A stretch of 29,972 bases of DNA, from NCBI GenBank assembly GCA_018303515.1, contig JAGVXZ010000005.1:1-29972 (forward strand). The letters are read 5' to 3'. Each line of letters starts with the position of its first letter. Position 1 is the stretch's first letter. Positions 21,610 to 28,836 of this stretch are shown here, piece after piece. Under the pieces are notes generated by a model that worked only from the letters and a program-made list of their open reading frames with translations, was not told the origin of the DNA and ran no database searches. A program made the position numbers and the translations under genes. Origin of the DNA: Candidatus Woesearchaeota archaeon (GTDB lineage Archaea; Nanobdellota; Nanobdellia; SCGC-AAA011-G17; GW2011-AR18).

Positions 21610-21766
21610 TTTAACGAGGTTATGTTGCTAGAATTAAGTGGAGTGAGAGTTGTGGTTGTTTAGTTTTAAAAAATTAGTTTATTATTTATGATTATTTTTT
21701 AACAATCACTTCGTTTGTTTTAGGTATTGATTGACAACCACAATTCAACATAATCCCTGTTATATG
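21610..21766. mobile_element. Cassette 2: gene-less unit
   Basis: Left core 21610-21624, right core CATAATCCCTGTTATATG (21749-21766). Arms TTGTGGTTGT (21650-21659) and ACAACCACAA (21734-21743) are perfect complements. The interior contains TGATTATTTTTTAACAATCA and is shared with 4590, 19858 and 23485. No reading frame longer than a few codons starts here. The stretch 21543-21866 otherwise holds only core and arm sequences. Confidence 0.75.
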
Positions 21767-21866
21767 ACCCGACGACTGAAAGGAGGAGAGCGCAGCGTGG
21801 TGCGGAACGAAGTGGAGCAAGTTGTCTGTAGTGCGCCGTACATCCATTTTACAAGACTCTCTTTAT

Positions 21867-22574
21867 TTAATTAATTTTAGTGTCATTTATGACATCATAC
21901 TTTAGATGCAGATAAGAATCATTTAGTTTTTTCACAGATTTTAATTTTAATGCTTTTACATTAGGCAATTCACGTATAGAAGATAAAGATTTTCCGTCAA
22001 TCAAAGAGGGTGTATCTTTTCCACCAATTAAAGTTGGAGCAACAACAATTGATAATTTATTAATCAGTTTTTCCCTCAAAAAAATAGCATTAAGTGTTCC
22101 GCCAGTTTGAATAGTCATTCTTTTAACGCCAAAATCTTGTTTAAGTTTTCTGAACAAATCCACAAAATCTATTTTTTTAGGATAGTAGATAATTTCAAGA
22201 TTATCAGTATCTTTTCGTGAAAAAGCAGGATGATTCTTGTTTGTTGTAATGATGAATAACTTTTTGCTTTTTCTAATGAAATTATCTACGCCAATTTTAT
22301 TAAGATGTGGTTTATTGTCTATAATCAGAAAACGTACCGGTAATTTTGCAATATTTTTTTGAGGTTTATTTGCTCCAACTTTTGCTTGAACTAATCCCGA
22401 ATTTAATGAGTAAAGGTCTGTAGTTTTTTCAATATCATAATATTGTTGTAAGCCCTCTTTGATTCCTGTTATTTTAGGAAAATCTTTATCTACATCTAAT
22501 TTATCTGTGCAACCAGTTGATATTTTTCCATCAACAGATACTAGCATGAATAAAGTCGTGATTGGTTTGTCCAT
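21867..22574 (-). CDS. RibD C-terminal (DHFR-like) pyrimidine reductase family protein
   Basis: 235 residues matching the reductase half of RibD. It opens MDKPITTLFMLVSVDGKIST, with S-x-DGK for NADPH/substrate binding. The mid part has KLPVRFLIIDNKPHLNK; the latter half has MTIQTGGTLNAIFLREKLIN, KLSIVVAPTLIGGKDTPSLI. The zinc deaminase half is absent, so it is a stand-alone reductase, as in archaeal ArfC/RibD-C-type enzymes. It lies downstream of the nitrilase (24 bp gap), so they form a two-gene operon. A riboflavin role is possible; carriage in a cassette suggests an accessory reductase instead. Confidence 0.82.
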   Translation of the reverse strand: MDKPITTLFMLVSVDGKISTGCTDKLDVDKDFPKITGIKEGLQQYYDIEKTTDLYSLNSGLVQAKVGANKPQKNIAKLPVRFLIIDNKPHLNKIGVDNFIRKSKKLFIITTNKNHPAFSRKDTDNLEIIYYPKKIDFVDLFRKLKQDFGVKRMTIQTGGTLNAIFLREKLINKLSIVVAPTLIGGKDTPSLIDGKSLSSIRELPNVKALKLKSVKKLNDSYLHLKYDVINDTKIN

Positions 22575-22598
22575 ATTAAAAGCTAAATGATTCGTTTT

Positions 22599-23420
22599 TT
22601 ATAAAAGCTTCTTTTTCAGATCAGCTCTGATCTTGTAAGCTTTTTCTGCATCTTTCAAAATAGCTGTGTCAATCTCTTGAATAAACATTGCTTCTTTGTT
22701 ATGGTCAAGTTTCTTGATTGTGCCTCTGAAAGGAACTGCAATTTGAGAGTGTCCAATTAGGGTATCCTGGAATTTATTAAGTCGCAATTTTCCCGCGGCA
22801 TTGCAATAAACAAAAATTATTTCATTTTCAAAAGCTCTGCCAACACATAGAGAATCAACAAGTTTAATTTCAGAATTTGCATCATATTTTATTCCATTTC
22901 CAGCATCTCCATAACACCAATAACTTGGACAGATAACTATATTGACTCCTTTTTTAGTCATCTTTCTGTAAATTTCAGGAAAAATCAAATCCCAACAAAT
23001 AGTTAATCCAATCTTACCAAATTTTGTATTAGATACTGAAACTTCATGTCCTGGAGTAAAATGTTTTCTTTCAGGATGCCATAGATTAACTTTTCTATAT
23101 CTGGATTTTATTTTTCCTGTTGAGTCAATATAGTAAGTGGTGTTATGTAAACCAACTTTATCTTCTTCAATTATTGAGCCGGGAACAATATCAATTTTGT
23201 ATTTTTTAGCGAGTTGCTGGAAATGGTTTCTATACTTATTTTTAGAATCAGCAAATTCTCTTTTTCCCTCAATAGGACCTGTTATAAAATCTTCGGGAAA
23301 AACAATAATTTGGGCTTTTGAAAATACGGCTTTCTTAATAAATTCCTCAGCTTTTTTCAAGTTTTCATCTGGGGAAAATTGCTTAATCTCAAATTGCACA
23401 ACAGCTATTTTGAACTTCAT
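22599..23420 (-). CDS. Nitrilase/carbon-nitrogen hydrolase superfamily enzyme
   Basis: 273 residues with the full catalytic triad: E43 in IIVFPEDFI, K110 in RYRKVNLWHPE and C142 in GLTICWDLIFPEIYR. The fold is the four-layer alpha-beta-beta-alpha sandwich that forms dimers. Members hydrolyse amides or nitriles or transfer ammonia; the Glu-Lys-Cys spacing and WDLIFPE are typical of amidase/carbamoylase branches. The exact substrate is unknown. It is the first gene of the operon with the RibD-like reductase inside cassette 3, an unusual metabolic pair. Confidence 0.88.
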   Translation of the reverse strand: MKFKIAVVQFEIKQFSPDENLKKAEEFIKKAVFSKAQIIVFPEDFITGPIEGKREFADSKNKYRNHFQQLAKKYKIDIVPGSIIEEDKVGLHNTTYYIDSTGKIKSRYRKVNLWHPERKHFTPGHEVSVSNTKFGKIGLTICWDLIFPEIYRKMTKKGVNIVICPSYWCYGDAGNGIKYDANSEIKLVDSLCVGRAFENEIIFVYCNAAGKLRLNKFQDTLIGHSQIAVPFRGTIKKLDHNKEAMFIQEIDTAILKDAEKAYKIRADLKKKLL

Positions 23421-23484
23421 AAAGAGAGTCTTGTTATTGATATTATTAAAAGTATCTGTTTTAGGCGCACGGAAGACAATTTCA

Positions 23485-23649
23485 CCTAATGATGTTATGT
23501 TGCCCGAATGAAATGAGGGTGAGGCGACTGAGAGTTGAGGTTATTTTGTTTCAGGAAATTATTTTATTATTTTATGATTATTTTTTAACAATCACTTTGT
23601 TTGTTTTAGGTATTGATTGACAACCACAATTCAACATAATGATGTTAGG
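23485..23649. mobile_element. Cassette 4: gene-less unit
   Basis: Left core 23485-23499, right core CATAATGATGTTAGG (23635-23649). It shares TGATTATTTTTTAACAATCA and the right arm ACAACCACAA with cassette 2. The left arm (AGTTGAGGTTAT) has drifted, matching only about two thirds of positions. No gene. With cassette 3's right end and the AbrB promoter it fills 23421-23742. Confidence 0.7.
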
Positions 23650-23713
23650 CTCTCGCGATAGCGATTCGAGCGAAGAGTCGCGTAGGTGGCAAAACCGAAA
23701 CATTCATATACTT

Positions 23714-23731
23714 AGTAAGATTAATCTTACT
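23714..23731. promoter_or_regulatory. 18-bp perfect palindrome, likely operator of the AbrB/RelE pair
   Basis: AGTAAGATTAATCTTACT ends 11 bp ahead of ATG 23743, just downstream of a TATA-like TTCATATAC. Position and symmetry fit autorepression by the AbrB-type antitoxin. Confidence 0.65.
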
Positions 23732-23742
23732 TGGTGATATAT

Positions 23743-24009
23743 ATGGAAATTGCTATGACCAAAATGAGCTCAAAAGGACAGGTTGTAATACCTACTGATA
23801 TGAGGGGTGATATCCGAGAGGGGGATAAGATTGTGATAATTAAGAATAATCATCAGATTATTATGAAGAAAGCTACAAATCTTGATAAGAATCTTGCTGA
23901 AGATCTAGTGTTTGCCAAAAGGACAGAAGAAGCTCTCAAAAGATATGAAAAAGGCGAATTTAAGCAGATGGAATCTAAAGATTTCTTGAAAGAATTAGCA
24001 AAATGGTAA
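23743..24009 (+). CDS. AbrB/MazE-type antitoxin
   Basis: 88 residues from ATG 23743 (GGTGAT ribosome-binding-like sequence 8 bp ahead). The N-terminal swapped-hairpin DNA-binding domain reads MTKMSSKGQVVIPTDMRGD, IREGDKIVIIKNNHQIIMKK, the SpoVT-AbrB signature (S-x-KGQ-VVIP). The C-terminal half is acidic and helical (ESKDFLKELAKW), for binding the toxin. It overlaps the RelE gene by 7 bp. The palindrome at 23714 is its probable operator. Confidence 0.9.
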   Translation: MEIAMTKMSSKGQVVIPTDMRGDIREGDKIVIIKNNHQIIMKKATNLDKNLAEDLVFAKRTEEALKRYEKGEFKQMESKDFLKELAKW

Positions 24010-24245
24010 ATGTTGTTTATGACCCTTTATTTGAGAAGAAAGTTCGAAAAATAAAGGACACTCTGCTTAAAGAAAAGGTCAAAAAACAGATTATAAAGAT
24101 AATAAACTCTCCTGAAACAGGAAAACCTATGAGGTTTTCCAGAAAAGGAACAAGAGAGGTTTATATCAAGCCTTTTCGACTTTCATATCTGTATGAGGAA
24201 GACAAGATTATCTTCTTGGATTTATATCATAAGGATGAGCAATAA
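24003..24245 (+). CDS. RelE-family mRNA interferase toxin
   Basis: 80 residues. MVNVVYDPLFEKKVRKIKDT, LLKEKVKKQIIKIINSPETG then GKPMRFSRKGTREVYIKPFR, LSYLYEEDKIIFLDLYHKDE give the RelE order: strand, two helices, and three strands with a basic R-x-x-Y-I-K-P-F-R-L-x-Y core and terminal H-K. This is the typical archaeal RelE (80-90 aa). It follows the AbrB antitoxin with overlap. It should cut mRNA on the ribosome when free. The stop lies one base ahead of the right arm of cassette 5. Confidence 0.88.
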   Translation: MVNVVYDPLFEKKVRKIKDTLLKEKVKKQIIKIINSPETGKPMRFSRKGTREVYIKPFRLSYLYEEDKIIFLDLYHKDEQ

Positions 24246-24269
24246 GGTTTTGCCACCGTAGCGATTGAA

Positions 24270-24705
24270 CATAATGGGGTTATGCTCCCATGTTAGTGGC
24301 TGAGCCGAAGGCGAGGAGTTTAGCAACCAACATTCTATTTTTTGAATCTTCTTACAAAACCCATCGTGACAACAGAAATTAAATAATAGATTACTAAAAA
24401 CATTACTATTTCAAGAATATTTAATTTAATATAAAATCCTTCACAGACATAAATTTGTGGACATGGACCCTCACCACTACAAGATGTTCCGCATGATTTA
24501 CCTAATAATGAAAAATCACTACTTAAATAATTATCTAAAAAAAATGGAGTTAGTATATTTATTGTAATAAATAATATAAGTGTAAGTGAGATCTTAACTA
24601 TACTTGGTTTAAAATAGGTTTTCCAATCCATTATTATTTTTTAATTCTCTAATATTTAATAATCTTTCTAAAGTTAGTTGCTGAATTGAGCCTAATGATG
24701 TTGTG
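24270..24705. mobile_element. Cassette 6: small membrane protein
   Basis: Left core 24270-24284, right core CCTAATGATGTTGTG (24691-24705). Arms AGTTTAGCAACCAAC (24317-24331) and GTTAGTTGCTGAATT (24673-24687) pair with two or three mismatches. The hairpin GAGCCGAAGGCGAG follows the left core. Confidence 0.72.
24335..24631 (-). CDS. Two-TM membrane protein with extracellular cysteine loop
   Basis: 98 residues. Membrane segments at about 12-32 (VKISLTLILFITINILTPFF) and 71-91 (ILEIVMFLVIYYLISVVTMG). Between them is a loop with four cysteines, GKSCGTSCSGEGPCPQIYVC, which probably faces outside and forms disulfides or a metal site. The C-terminus is basic (FVRRFKK), predicting a cytoplasmic end. 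Similar short '2TM plus CxxxC loop' proteins are common in DPANN genomes; no function is known. Confidence 0.72.
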   Translation of the reverse strand: MDWKTYFKPSIVKISLTLILFITINILTPFFLDNYLSSDFSLLGKSCGTSCSGEGPCPQIYVCEGFYIKLNILEIVMFLVIYYLISVVTMGFVRRFKK

Positions 24706-24778
24706 TGATCGCGTTAGCGACAAAACTTGAACGAAGTGAAAGTTTTGGGTAAGGTACAGGCGATTCGTTTTCAATACG

Positions 24779-24790
24779 TTTATAAATATC
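24779..24790 (+). promoter_or_regulatory. TATA-like box for hicBA
   Basis: TTTATAAATATC is centred about 24 bp ahead of ATG 24808, supporting that start and excluding the longer upstream frame, which would read through the core hairpins. Confidence 0.55.
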
Positions 24791-24807
24791 TATTTTTTAG
24801 TACTATT

Positions 24808-25032
24808 ATGGAAAGAATTCAACATTATACTGTTTTGATTGAACAAGATGAAGGTGGGATATATGTAGCAAAAGTTCCTGACATTCCTGGTTGTTATACA
24901 CAAGGAAAAACTGTTGAACAAGTTATGGAAAGAATTAAAGAAGCTGTACAAGTTTGTCTTCAATCTGAGAATAAGGATAATTATCAACCACTAAAATTTG
25001 TTGGTATTCAACAACTTGAAGTCTCATCCTAA
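24808..25032 (+). CDS. hicB: HicB-family antitoxin
   Basis: 74 residues from ATG 24808. MERIQHYTVLIEQDEGGIYV, AKVPDIPGCYTQGKTVEQVM, ERIKEAVQVCL is the HicB partial RNase-H-like fold (Y.v.ie.d..G.yva.vPd.pGc...G.t.eEa...i.eai). There is no C-terminal DNA-binding domain, so regulation may depend on the HicA complex. It is first in the operon and HicA follows two bases after the stop. The antitoxin-first order is the less common hicBA layout. Confidence 0.92.
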   Translation: MERIQHYTVLIEQDEGGIYVAKVPDIPGCYTQGKTVEQVMERIKEAVQVCLQSENKDNYQPLKFVGIQQLEVSS

Positions 25033-25034
25033 TA

Positions 25035-25229
25035 ATGGCGAAATTAGTTTTAATTTCTGGTAAGAAGTTATGCAAAATTGTGGAAAAAATAGGTTTTGAA
25101 AAAATTGGACAAACAGGTAGTCATATACGTTATAGGCATCCAGATGGTAGATTGACTGTTATTCCAGTTCATGGTAATGAAGATATAGGAAGAGGACTTT
25201 TGCATGAGATTTTAAATCAAATTATCTAG
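25035..25229 (+). CDS. hicA: HicA-family mRNA interferase toxin
   Basis: 64 residues, dsRBD-like fold. SGKKLCKIVEKIGFEKIGQT, GSH-IRYRHPDGRLTVIPVH, GNEDIGRGLLHEILNQII. The catalytic histidine is in G-S-H, and the conserved P-V-H and LL-x-x-I-L follow. HicA cleaves mRNA; HicB masks its active site. All family landmarks are intact, so the toxin should be active. Confidence 0.92.
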   Translation: MAKLVLISGKKLCKIVEKIGFEKIGQTGSHIRYRHPDGRLTVIPVHGNEDIGRGLLHEILNQII

Positions 25230-25526
25230 GGATGAATATGATAAATTAAGGAGAAAAGTTTAGAATCGCCGAGCATTATCTCACACAACGATGTTAAGTT
25301 TCAGGGGCTTTACGCCCATGTAAGCACGTAGTGCGCAGAGTAATTTCAGGTGGAATCTCAAACGAACACAGTGAGCAATTTGATTAATAGATCTCTTTAG
25401 ACAATTTCTTTTATTTTAAGCTTGAAGGGCTTTTCAGTTAATACATTGAGGGCAATCTCTACTTTGAGTTTTACTTTAGTTTATTTCAGAACTCCATAGT
25501 ATTGGGAAAAAGGCGGGAAGAAAAAG

Positions 25527-26534
25527 TTAGTACACAGGATAATAATTAGTTTGATACTCCTCTATTACAATATAGCTTTGAGCATCTTCAATAAAATTAA
25601 TATGTTCATGTTTGATATCACTTAATATTTTCTTGAATTCTGAAAGAGTTTTTGTAACAATTTCACATTCCAAATCAGCGGGACCAAGAGATTTGTTCAT
25701 AAATACAATGTTGGGGTGCAGTTTGAAATATGTAATCAGTTTCTTAATATCTTGGTTCTTTGCATTTCTGAATTCAAAATACACTTTATGATGGATGAAT
25801 CCAATTTTTTTTAAATCAATAAGTGTGCTAAAACCTAATAAGACTTTCTTTTGTTTTAGGCGTGCAATTATGTTACGAACTGTACTTGAAGGCTTTTTTA
25901 ACTTAGCGGCTAGACTTGTCACTGGGATTCTCCCATGCTGTGCGAGAATAGATAAAACTTTACGTTCAGTTGGATTTAGTTCTACTCCTCGCAATTCTCG
26001 GCCCATAGATATTCCATATCCATCTTTACTCCCTGTTAGGAAGCCGTAGGTATAGCGCGAATGAGTTGTTGAAATGGAAAAAGCATGTTTCTTAATTTCT
26101 GTACTATATTTTCTCTTGATATAATCAATATTTTCTTCTGCTTCTGTTAATTTATTTGTAAGAAATATTGCAGCAATATCCCATATTCCATGTAACTCTG
26201 CAAGCCACAACAGTTTTGGAAGTTTTAAAATATCGTTAATGATTTCGTGCTCTCGTGCATTACCTATATTTTGGAAACGGAGATCTAGGCGATAATACGT
26301 ATACCCCATCTGATAAATATCTATTAAGGCAAAATATTGCTTGATGACTTCTAATCTTTCAAGCCGCTCAACTCTGTTCTTAATTGCTTGTTTGGAAAGA
26401 TGGAGGTTTTTTCCTATCTGGGAAAATGAGATTCTAGCATCTTTTTGAAGTAGAAACAGTATTCTTCTATCTAACTTATCTATTTTAACGATCTCTTCAG
26501 ACAAAAGTTGAGGTTTTACTATTTTTATGCCCAT
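25527..26534 (-). CDS. Tandem Lrp/AsnC-type transcriptional regulator
   Basis: 335 residues, two Lrp/AsnC units in one chain. The first HTH (about 18-62) is KLDRRILFLLQKDARISFSQ, IGKNLHLSKQAIKNRVERLE; the second HTH (about 187-232) is NPTERKVLSILAQHGRIPVT, SLAAKLKKPSSTVRNIIARL. A ligand-binding RAM-like segment follows each. Archaeal Lrp regulators usually have one HTH; tandem forms exist in DPANN and Thermoplasma relatives. It is divergent from the lipoprotein gene, with an inverted repeat between them (26567-26596), the likely operator. Confidence 0.82.
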   Translation of the reverse strand: MGIKIVKPQLLSEEIVKIDKLDRRILFLLQKDARISFSQIGKNLHLSKQAIKNRVERLERLEVIKQYFALIDIYQMGYTYYRLDLRFQNIGNAREHEIINDILKLPKLLWLAELHGIWDIAAIFLTNKLTEAEENIDYIKRKYSTEIKKHAFSISTTHSRYTYGFLTGSKDGYGISMGRELRGVELNPTERKVLSILAQHGRIPVTSLAAKLKKPSSTVRNIIARLKQKKVLLGFSTLIDLKKIGFIHHKVYFEFRNAKNQDIKKLITYFKLHPNIVFMNKSLGPADLECEIVTKTLSEFKKILSDIKHEHINFIEDAQSYIVIEEYQTNYYPVY

Positions 26535-26566
26535 AATAGGATAAGAATGAACTTATTAATAAACAT

Positions 26567-26596
26567 TTCGCCAAATTTAATATAAAAATTGACGAA
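26567..26596. promoter_or_regulatory. Inverted repeat overlapping a TATA box, probable Lrp operator
   Basis: TTCGCCAAATTT-6 bp-AAAATTGACGAA, arms matching at 10 of 12 positions, encloses TTTAATATAAAA. It sits between the two divergent start codons (26534 and 26651), so binding would affect both genes. Confidence 0.5.
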
Positions 26597-26650
26597 TTGT
26601 TCTTTTTTTTGGTAGGTGGATTTATGTGTTAATTGTCCCTATTAGTTGAT

Positions 26651-27991
26651 ATGAGAAATGTGACTAAAAGAAGTTTTGGACAAATCTTAAGAGGGAGTCT
26701 TGCAGGGTTAGGGTTAGCGTTAGCCGGATGTAGTGGTTCTTTAGCCGAACAATCTAAGCCTACTTTTGATGAAAATATTCTTCGTGTCTATGCTCCGTTT
26801 GACTTTACAAGTGATGGTTTGGAAGATATCCTAGGAGTAACTGAAGACGGAAGATTAGGTTTATTTACAAATGATACCAATAACTTTGTTCTTTCAGAAA
26901 TTTTAGATTATGATGGTCAGGGAGTAACGGCTGTTGCATTGAGTAACAATGGAAAAGTAATTGCTGGTTTAGATAAGGGAGAGTTAAGAGTTTATAGCAG
27001 AAATGCAGGAAATTGGTCTCTTGATCAAAAAATTTTACACAAAGGTGTTGGAGATGGACCAGGTTTTGTAACAGGAATAAAAACACTTGATCTTAATGGG
27101 GAACAATATATTTTTGTTGGAGTACAGGCTCCAATTAAAGCTAATTTTTCTGGTGAAAGTTTATCTGCACAAGGCAATTCTTTTTCGTTTGCTGGGAGAG
27201 ATAATTTCTCAGGTAGAGGTGATATTCCCCAAGGCTCTTTTTCAGATGATGATTCATACTCATTTGGCAATTATAATGACAGTTTTGCTACCGACTTTGC
27301 AACAGGCGGTGAAAGGCCTTTACGTCCATACAATAGAATTTTTAAATTGGCGGGTGATTCTTTAGAAGAAGTTACATTTGAGAGACCATGGAAATCATTA
27401 TTAGAGGCTGGTAATGCTCAGACCTATGCAGTTGAACCATTTTCCTGTGGAGGTAAACAAATGCTTTTCATTGCAAATGATTTTGCTGATGATCATTTAT
27501 TTGAATATGAGGATGGAGAATTTAGGAAAGTACCATTGCCATTGAATGAAACTGGACCAACATTTTCAATGGGAGCGACAGCTTGCTCAAATTCAGATGG
27601 GACAAGTTCAATTTATGTTACTGATTTGCATCGAATTGTTGAGTATGTTGTTGATTCTAATGGAGTGAGATTATTCAGAGAGATGAAGTTTAAAGATGAA
27701 CCAGATCCAAGTCCAGGAAGTATCACCGCATGGCCTGTTAAAAAGATTGATGATAATTTAATTGTTGGCTTTGGTGGTATTTGGCCAGGCCATATCTATA
27801 ATAATAGAGAAGAAGAAATTAGTACGCCACGAATTATGGTTTTTGATAAGGATAGCAAAAGATATCATCCCACCGATTCTGATGTCCATCAAATGGAAAT
27901 ACTACGAGTTGGTTCAAAGACTTATGCACTTACACAGAGATTTCCATCAATGGTAGATGACGGCTCGTTAGTTGGAATTTACGAACTTTAG
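26651..27991 (+). CDS. Lipoprotein with VCBS/FG-GAP-like beta-propeller features
   Basis: 446 residues from ATG 26651. MRNVTKRSFGQILRGSLAGL followed by GLALAGCSG is a signal peptide with lipobox L-A-G-C. The mature part has propeller-like repeats: YAPFDFTSDGLEDILGVTED, GRLGLFTNDTNN; later FVTGIKTLDLNGEQYIFVGV and KQMLFIANDFADDHLFEYED. The D-x-x-S/N-D-G-x-x-D-I pattern resembles FG-GAP/VCBS blades. An insert of low complexity (about 170-215, rich in S, F, D, G, N) interrupts them. It is probably a surface-anchored propeller protein; the ligand is unknown. Codon usage is less extreme in AT than the backbone, compatible with transfer. Confidence 0.72.
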   Translation: MRNVTKRSFGQILRGSLAGLGLALAGCSGSLAEQSKPTFDENILRVYAPFDFTSDGLEDILGVTEDGRLGLFTNDTNNFVLSEILDYDGQGVTAVALSNNGKVIAGLDKGELRVYSRNAGNWSLDQKILHKGVGDGPGFVTGIKTLDLNGEQYIFVGVQAPIKANFSGESLSAQGNSFSFAGRDNFSGRGDIPQGSFSDDDSYSFGNYNDSFATDFATGGERPLRPYNRIFKLAGDSLEEVTFERPWKSLLEAGNAQTYAVEPFSCGGKQMLFIANDFADDHLFEYEDGEFRKVPLPLNETGPTFSMGATACSNSDGTSSIYVTDLHRIVEYVVDSNGVRLFREMKFKDEPDPSPGSITAWPVKKIDDNLIVGFGGIWPGHIYNNREEEISTPRIMVFDKDSKRYHPTDSDVHQMEILRVGSKTYALTQRFPSMVDDGSLVGIYEL

Positions 27992-28202
27992 TTTTTTTCT
28001 TCCCTCCCTACTTGTTTTTAGTGCTGAAATAGTCTAGTTAAAGTATAATTTTTAAGAGATTGGCCACATTTAGTTAAAAGAAATTGTCGTTGTAGAGATT
28101 ATTACCACCAGAAATTATTAAACTTAACGATGTTATGCTCCCTCCACTTTATGTGGGGGTCGAGGAACGTAGTGACGAGAAGTCTGGAACTCGTCGAGAA
28201 AG

Positions 28203-28212
28203 ATTTATATAA
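28203..28212 (+). promoter_or_regulatory. TATA-like box for the Imm33 gene
   Basis: ATTTATATAA is centred about 26 bp ahead of ATG 28234, directly after the left arm. Confidence 0.55.
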
Positions 28213-28233
28213 CCGTCCAGTCTAAATTTTCCT

Positions 28234-28836
28234 ATGTTAAATAAAAAGTTATGGGGGTTAGGAATTGCTAAGAAAAGGCAAAAAGAATACCCATATACTT
28301 TTTATGTTCCTAGTAAGAAAATTATTGATAAATTAAAAAAAGGTAATTTTGTAAAACTTCTTTTTGAAATAAAAGATAAAACAGCACCTAATACTGAAAA
28401 AATGTGGGTTAAAATTAATAAAAGAAAAGGGAATACATTTATTGGAAATTTAGATAATGATCCTGTTGAAATAAAAGATTTGAAACATAATGATGAAATC
28501 AAATTTGAAGCAAAGCATATTATTTCTACTGATATTGATGACGAAGATAACATTGTTGAAAGATATATCAAAAGATGTCTTGTTAGTAAGAAAGTTTTTG
28601 ATAAGAAAAAAGTTGGATATATTCGTCGAGTAAAGCCAAATAATAAAGATGATAGTGGTTGGGAATTATATGTTGGTGATGAGACCGATCAATATCTTAA
28701 TGATTCTAAGAATGTAATGGTTGTTTCTTTAGGTGCTATTTTGAATATTGATGATTCTTTTATTGATTTATTAGATTCTCCTACTGGTTCAGAATTTGAG
28801 AAAGTAGGAAAGAAGTTTAGGAAAATTGAGGCTTAG
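28234..28836 (+). CDS. DUF2314-like and DUF2185/Imm33 fusion protein
   Basis: 200 residues. Residues about 35-100 resemble DUF2314: NFVKLLFEIKDKTAPNTEKM-W-V-K, FIGNLDNDPVEIKDLKHNDE, IKFEAKHI. Residues about 108-195 resemble DUF2185 (Imm33 immunity domain): CLVSKKVFDKKKVGYIRRVK, DDSGWELYVGDETDQYLNDS, LGAILNIDDSFIDLLDSPTG. Both families occur as immunity-like proteins in polymorphic toxin loci. No toxin gene accompanies it, so this would be an orphan immunity gene, a typical accessory cargo. Start supported by the TATA box. Confidence 0.75.
   Translation: MLNKKLWGLGIAKKRQKEYPYTFYVPSKKIIDKLKKGNFVKLLFEIKDKTAPNTEKMWVKINKRKGNTFIGNLDNDPVEIKDLKHNDEIKFEAKHIISTDIDDEDNIVERYIKRCLVSKKVFDKKKVGYIRRVKPNNKDDSGWELYVGDETDQYLNDSKNVMVVSLGAILNIDDSFIDLLDSPTGSEFEKVGKKFRKIEA

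Larger units (their letters stand above)
20442..21624. mobile_element. Cassette 1: cation antiporter
   Basis: Left core CTAATTTCTATTATATG (20442-20458), right core TTTAACGAGGTTATG (21610-21624). Arms GGTGGGTTTTC (20538-20548) and GAAAACCCACC (21542-21552) are perfect reverse complements. The right arm starts on the antiporter's last stop-codon base. A hairpin GAGCCGAAGGC follows the left core. Confidence 0.75.
21749..23499. mobile_element. Cassette 3: RibD-like reductase and nitrilase
   Basis: Left core 21749-21766, right core CCTAATGATGTTATG (23485-23499). Arms GTTGTCTGTAGTGCGCC (21821-21837) and GGCGCACGGAAGACAAT (23464-23480) pair at 13 of 17 positions, with a three-base bulge in the middle. 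Both genes run leftward. Confidence 0.72.
23635..24284. mobile_element. Cassette 5: AbrB/RelE toxin-antitoxin
   Basis: Left core 23635-23649, right core CATAATGGGGTTATG (24270-24284). Arms GGTGGCAAAACC (23685-23696) and GGTTTTGCCACC (24246-24257) are perfect complements, and the imperfect pairing continues inward (TCGC-GTAG against CTACG-GCGA). Hairpin-like repeats TCGCGATAGCGA and CGAGCGAAGAGTCG follow the left core. Confidence 0.8.
24691..25298. mobile_element. Cassette 7: HicB/HicA
   Basis: Left core 24691-24705, right core CACAACGATGTTAAG (25284-25298). Arms GGCGATTC (24759-24766) and GAATCGCC (25263-25270) are perfect but short. Two hairpins follow the left core: TCGCGTTAGCGA and CAAAACTTGA-ACGAAGTGAAAGTTTTG. 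Confidence 0.75.
25284..28137. mobile_element. Cassette 8: tandem Lrp regulator and lipoprotein
   Basis: Left core 25284-25298, right core CTTAACGATGTTATG (28123-28137). Arms TAATTTCAGGTGG (25341-25353) and CCACCAGAAATTA (28105-28117) pair at 12 of 13 positions. Hairpins GGGCTTTACGCCC and GCACGTAGTGC follow the left core. At 2.85 kb it is the largest unit. The 25230-25526 stretch outside the core and arm, and 27992-28104, show nothing recognisable. Confidence 0.75.

Noticed and set aside
24727..24807. N-terminal extension of HicB from a TTG-like start
   Set aside because: It would translate the core-side hairpins and arm; the TATA box and family length favour ATG 24808.
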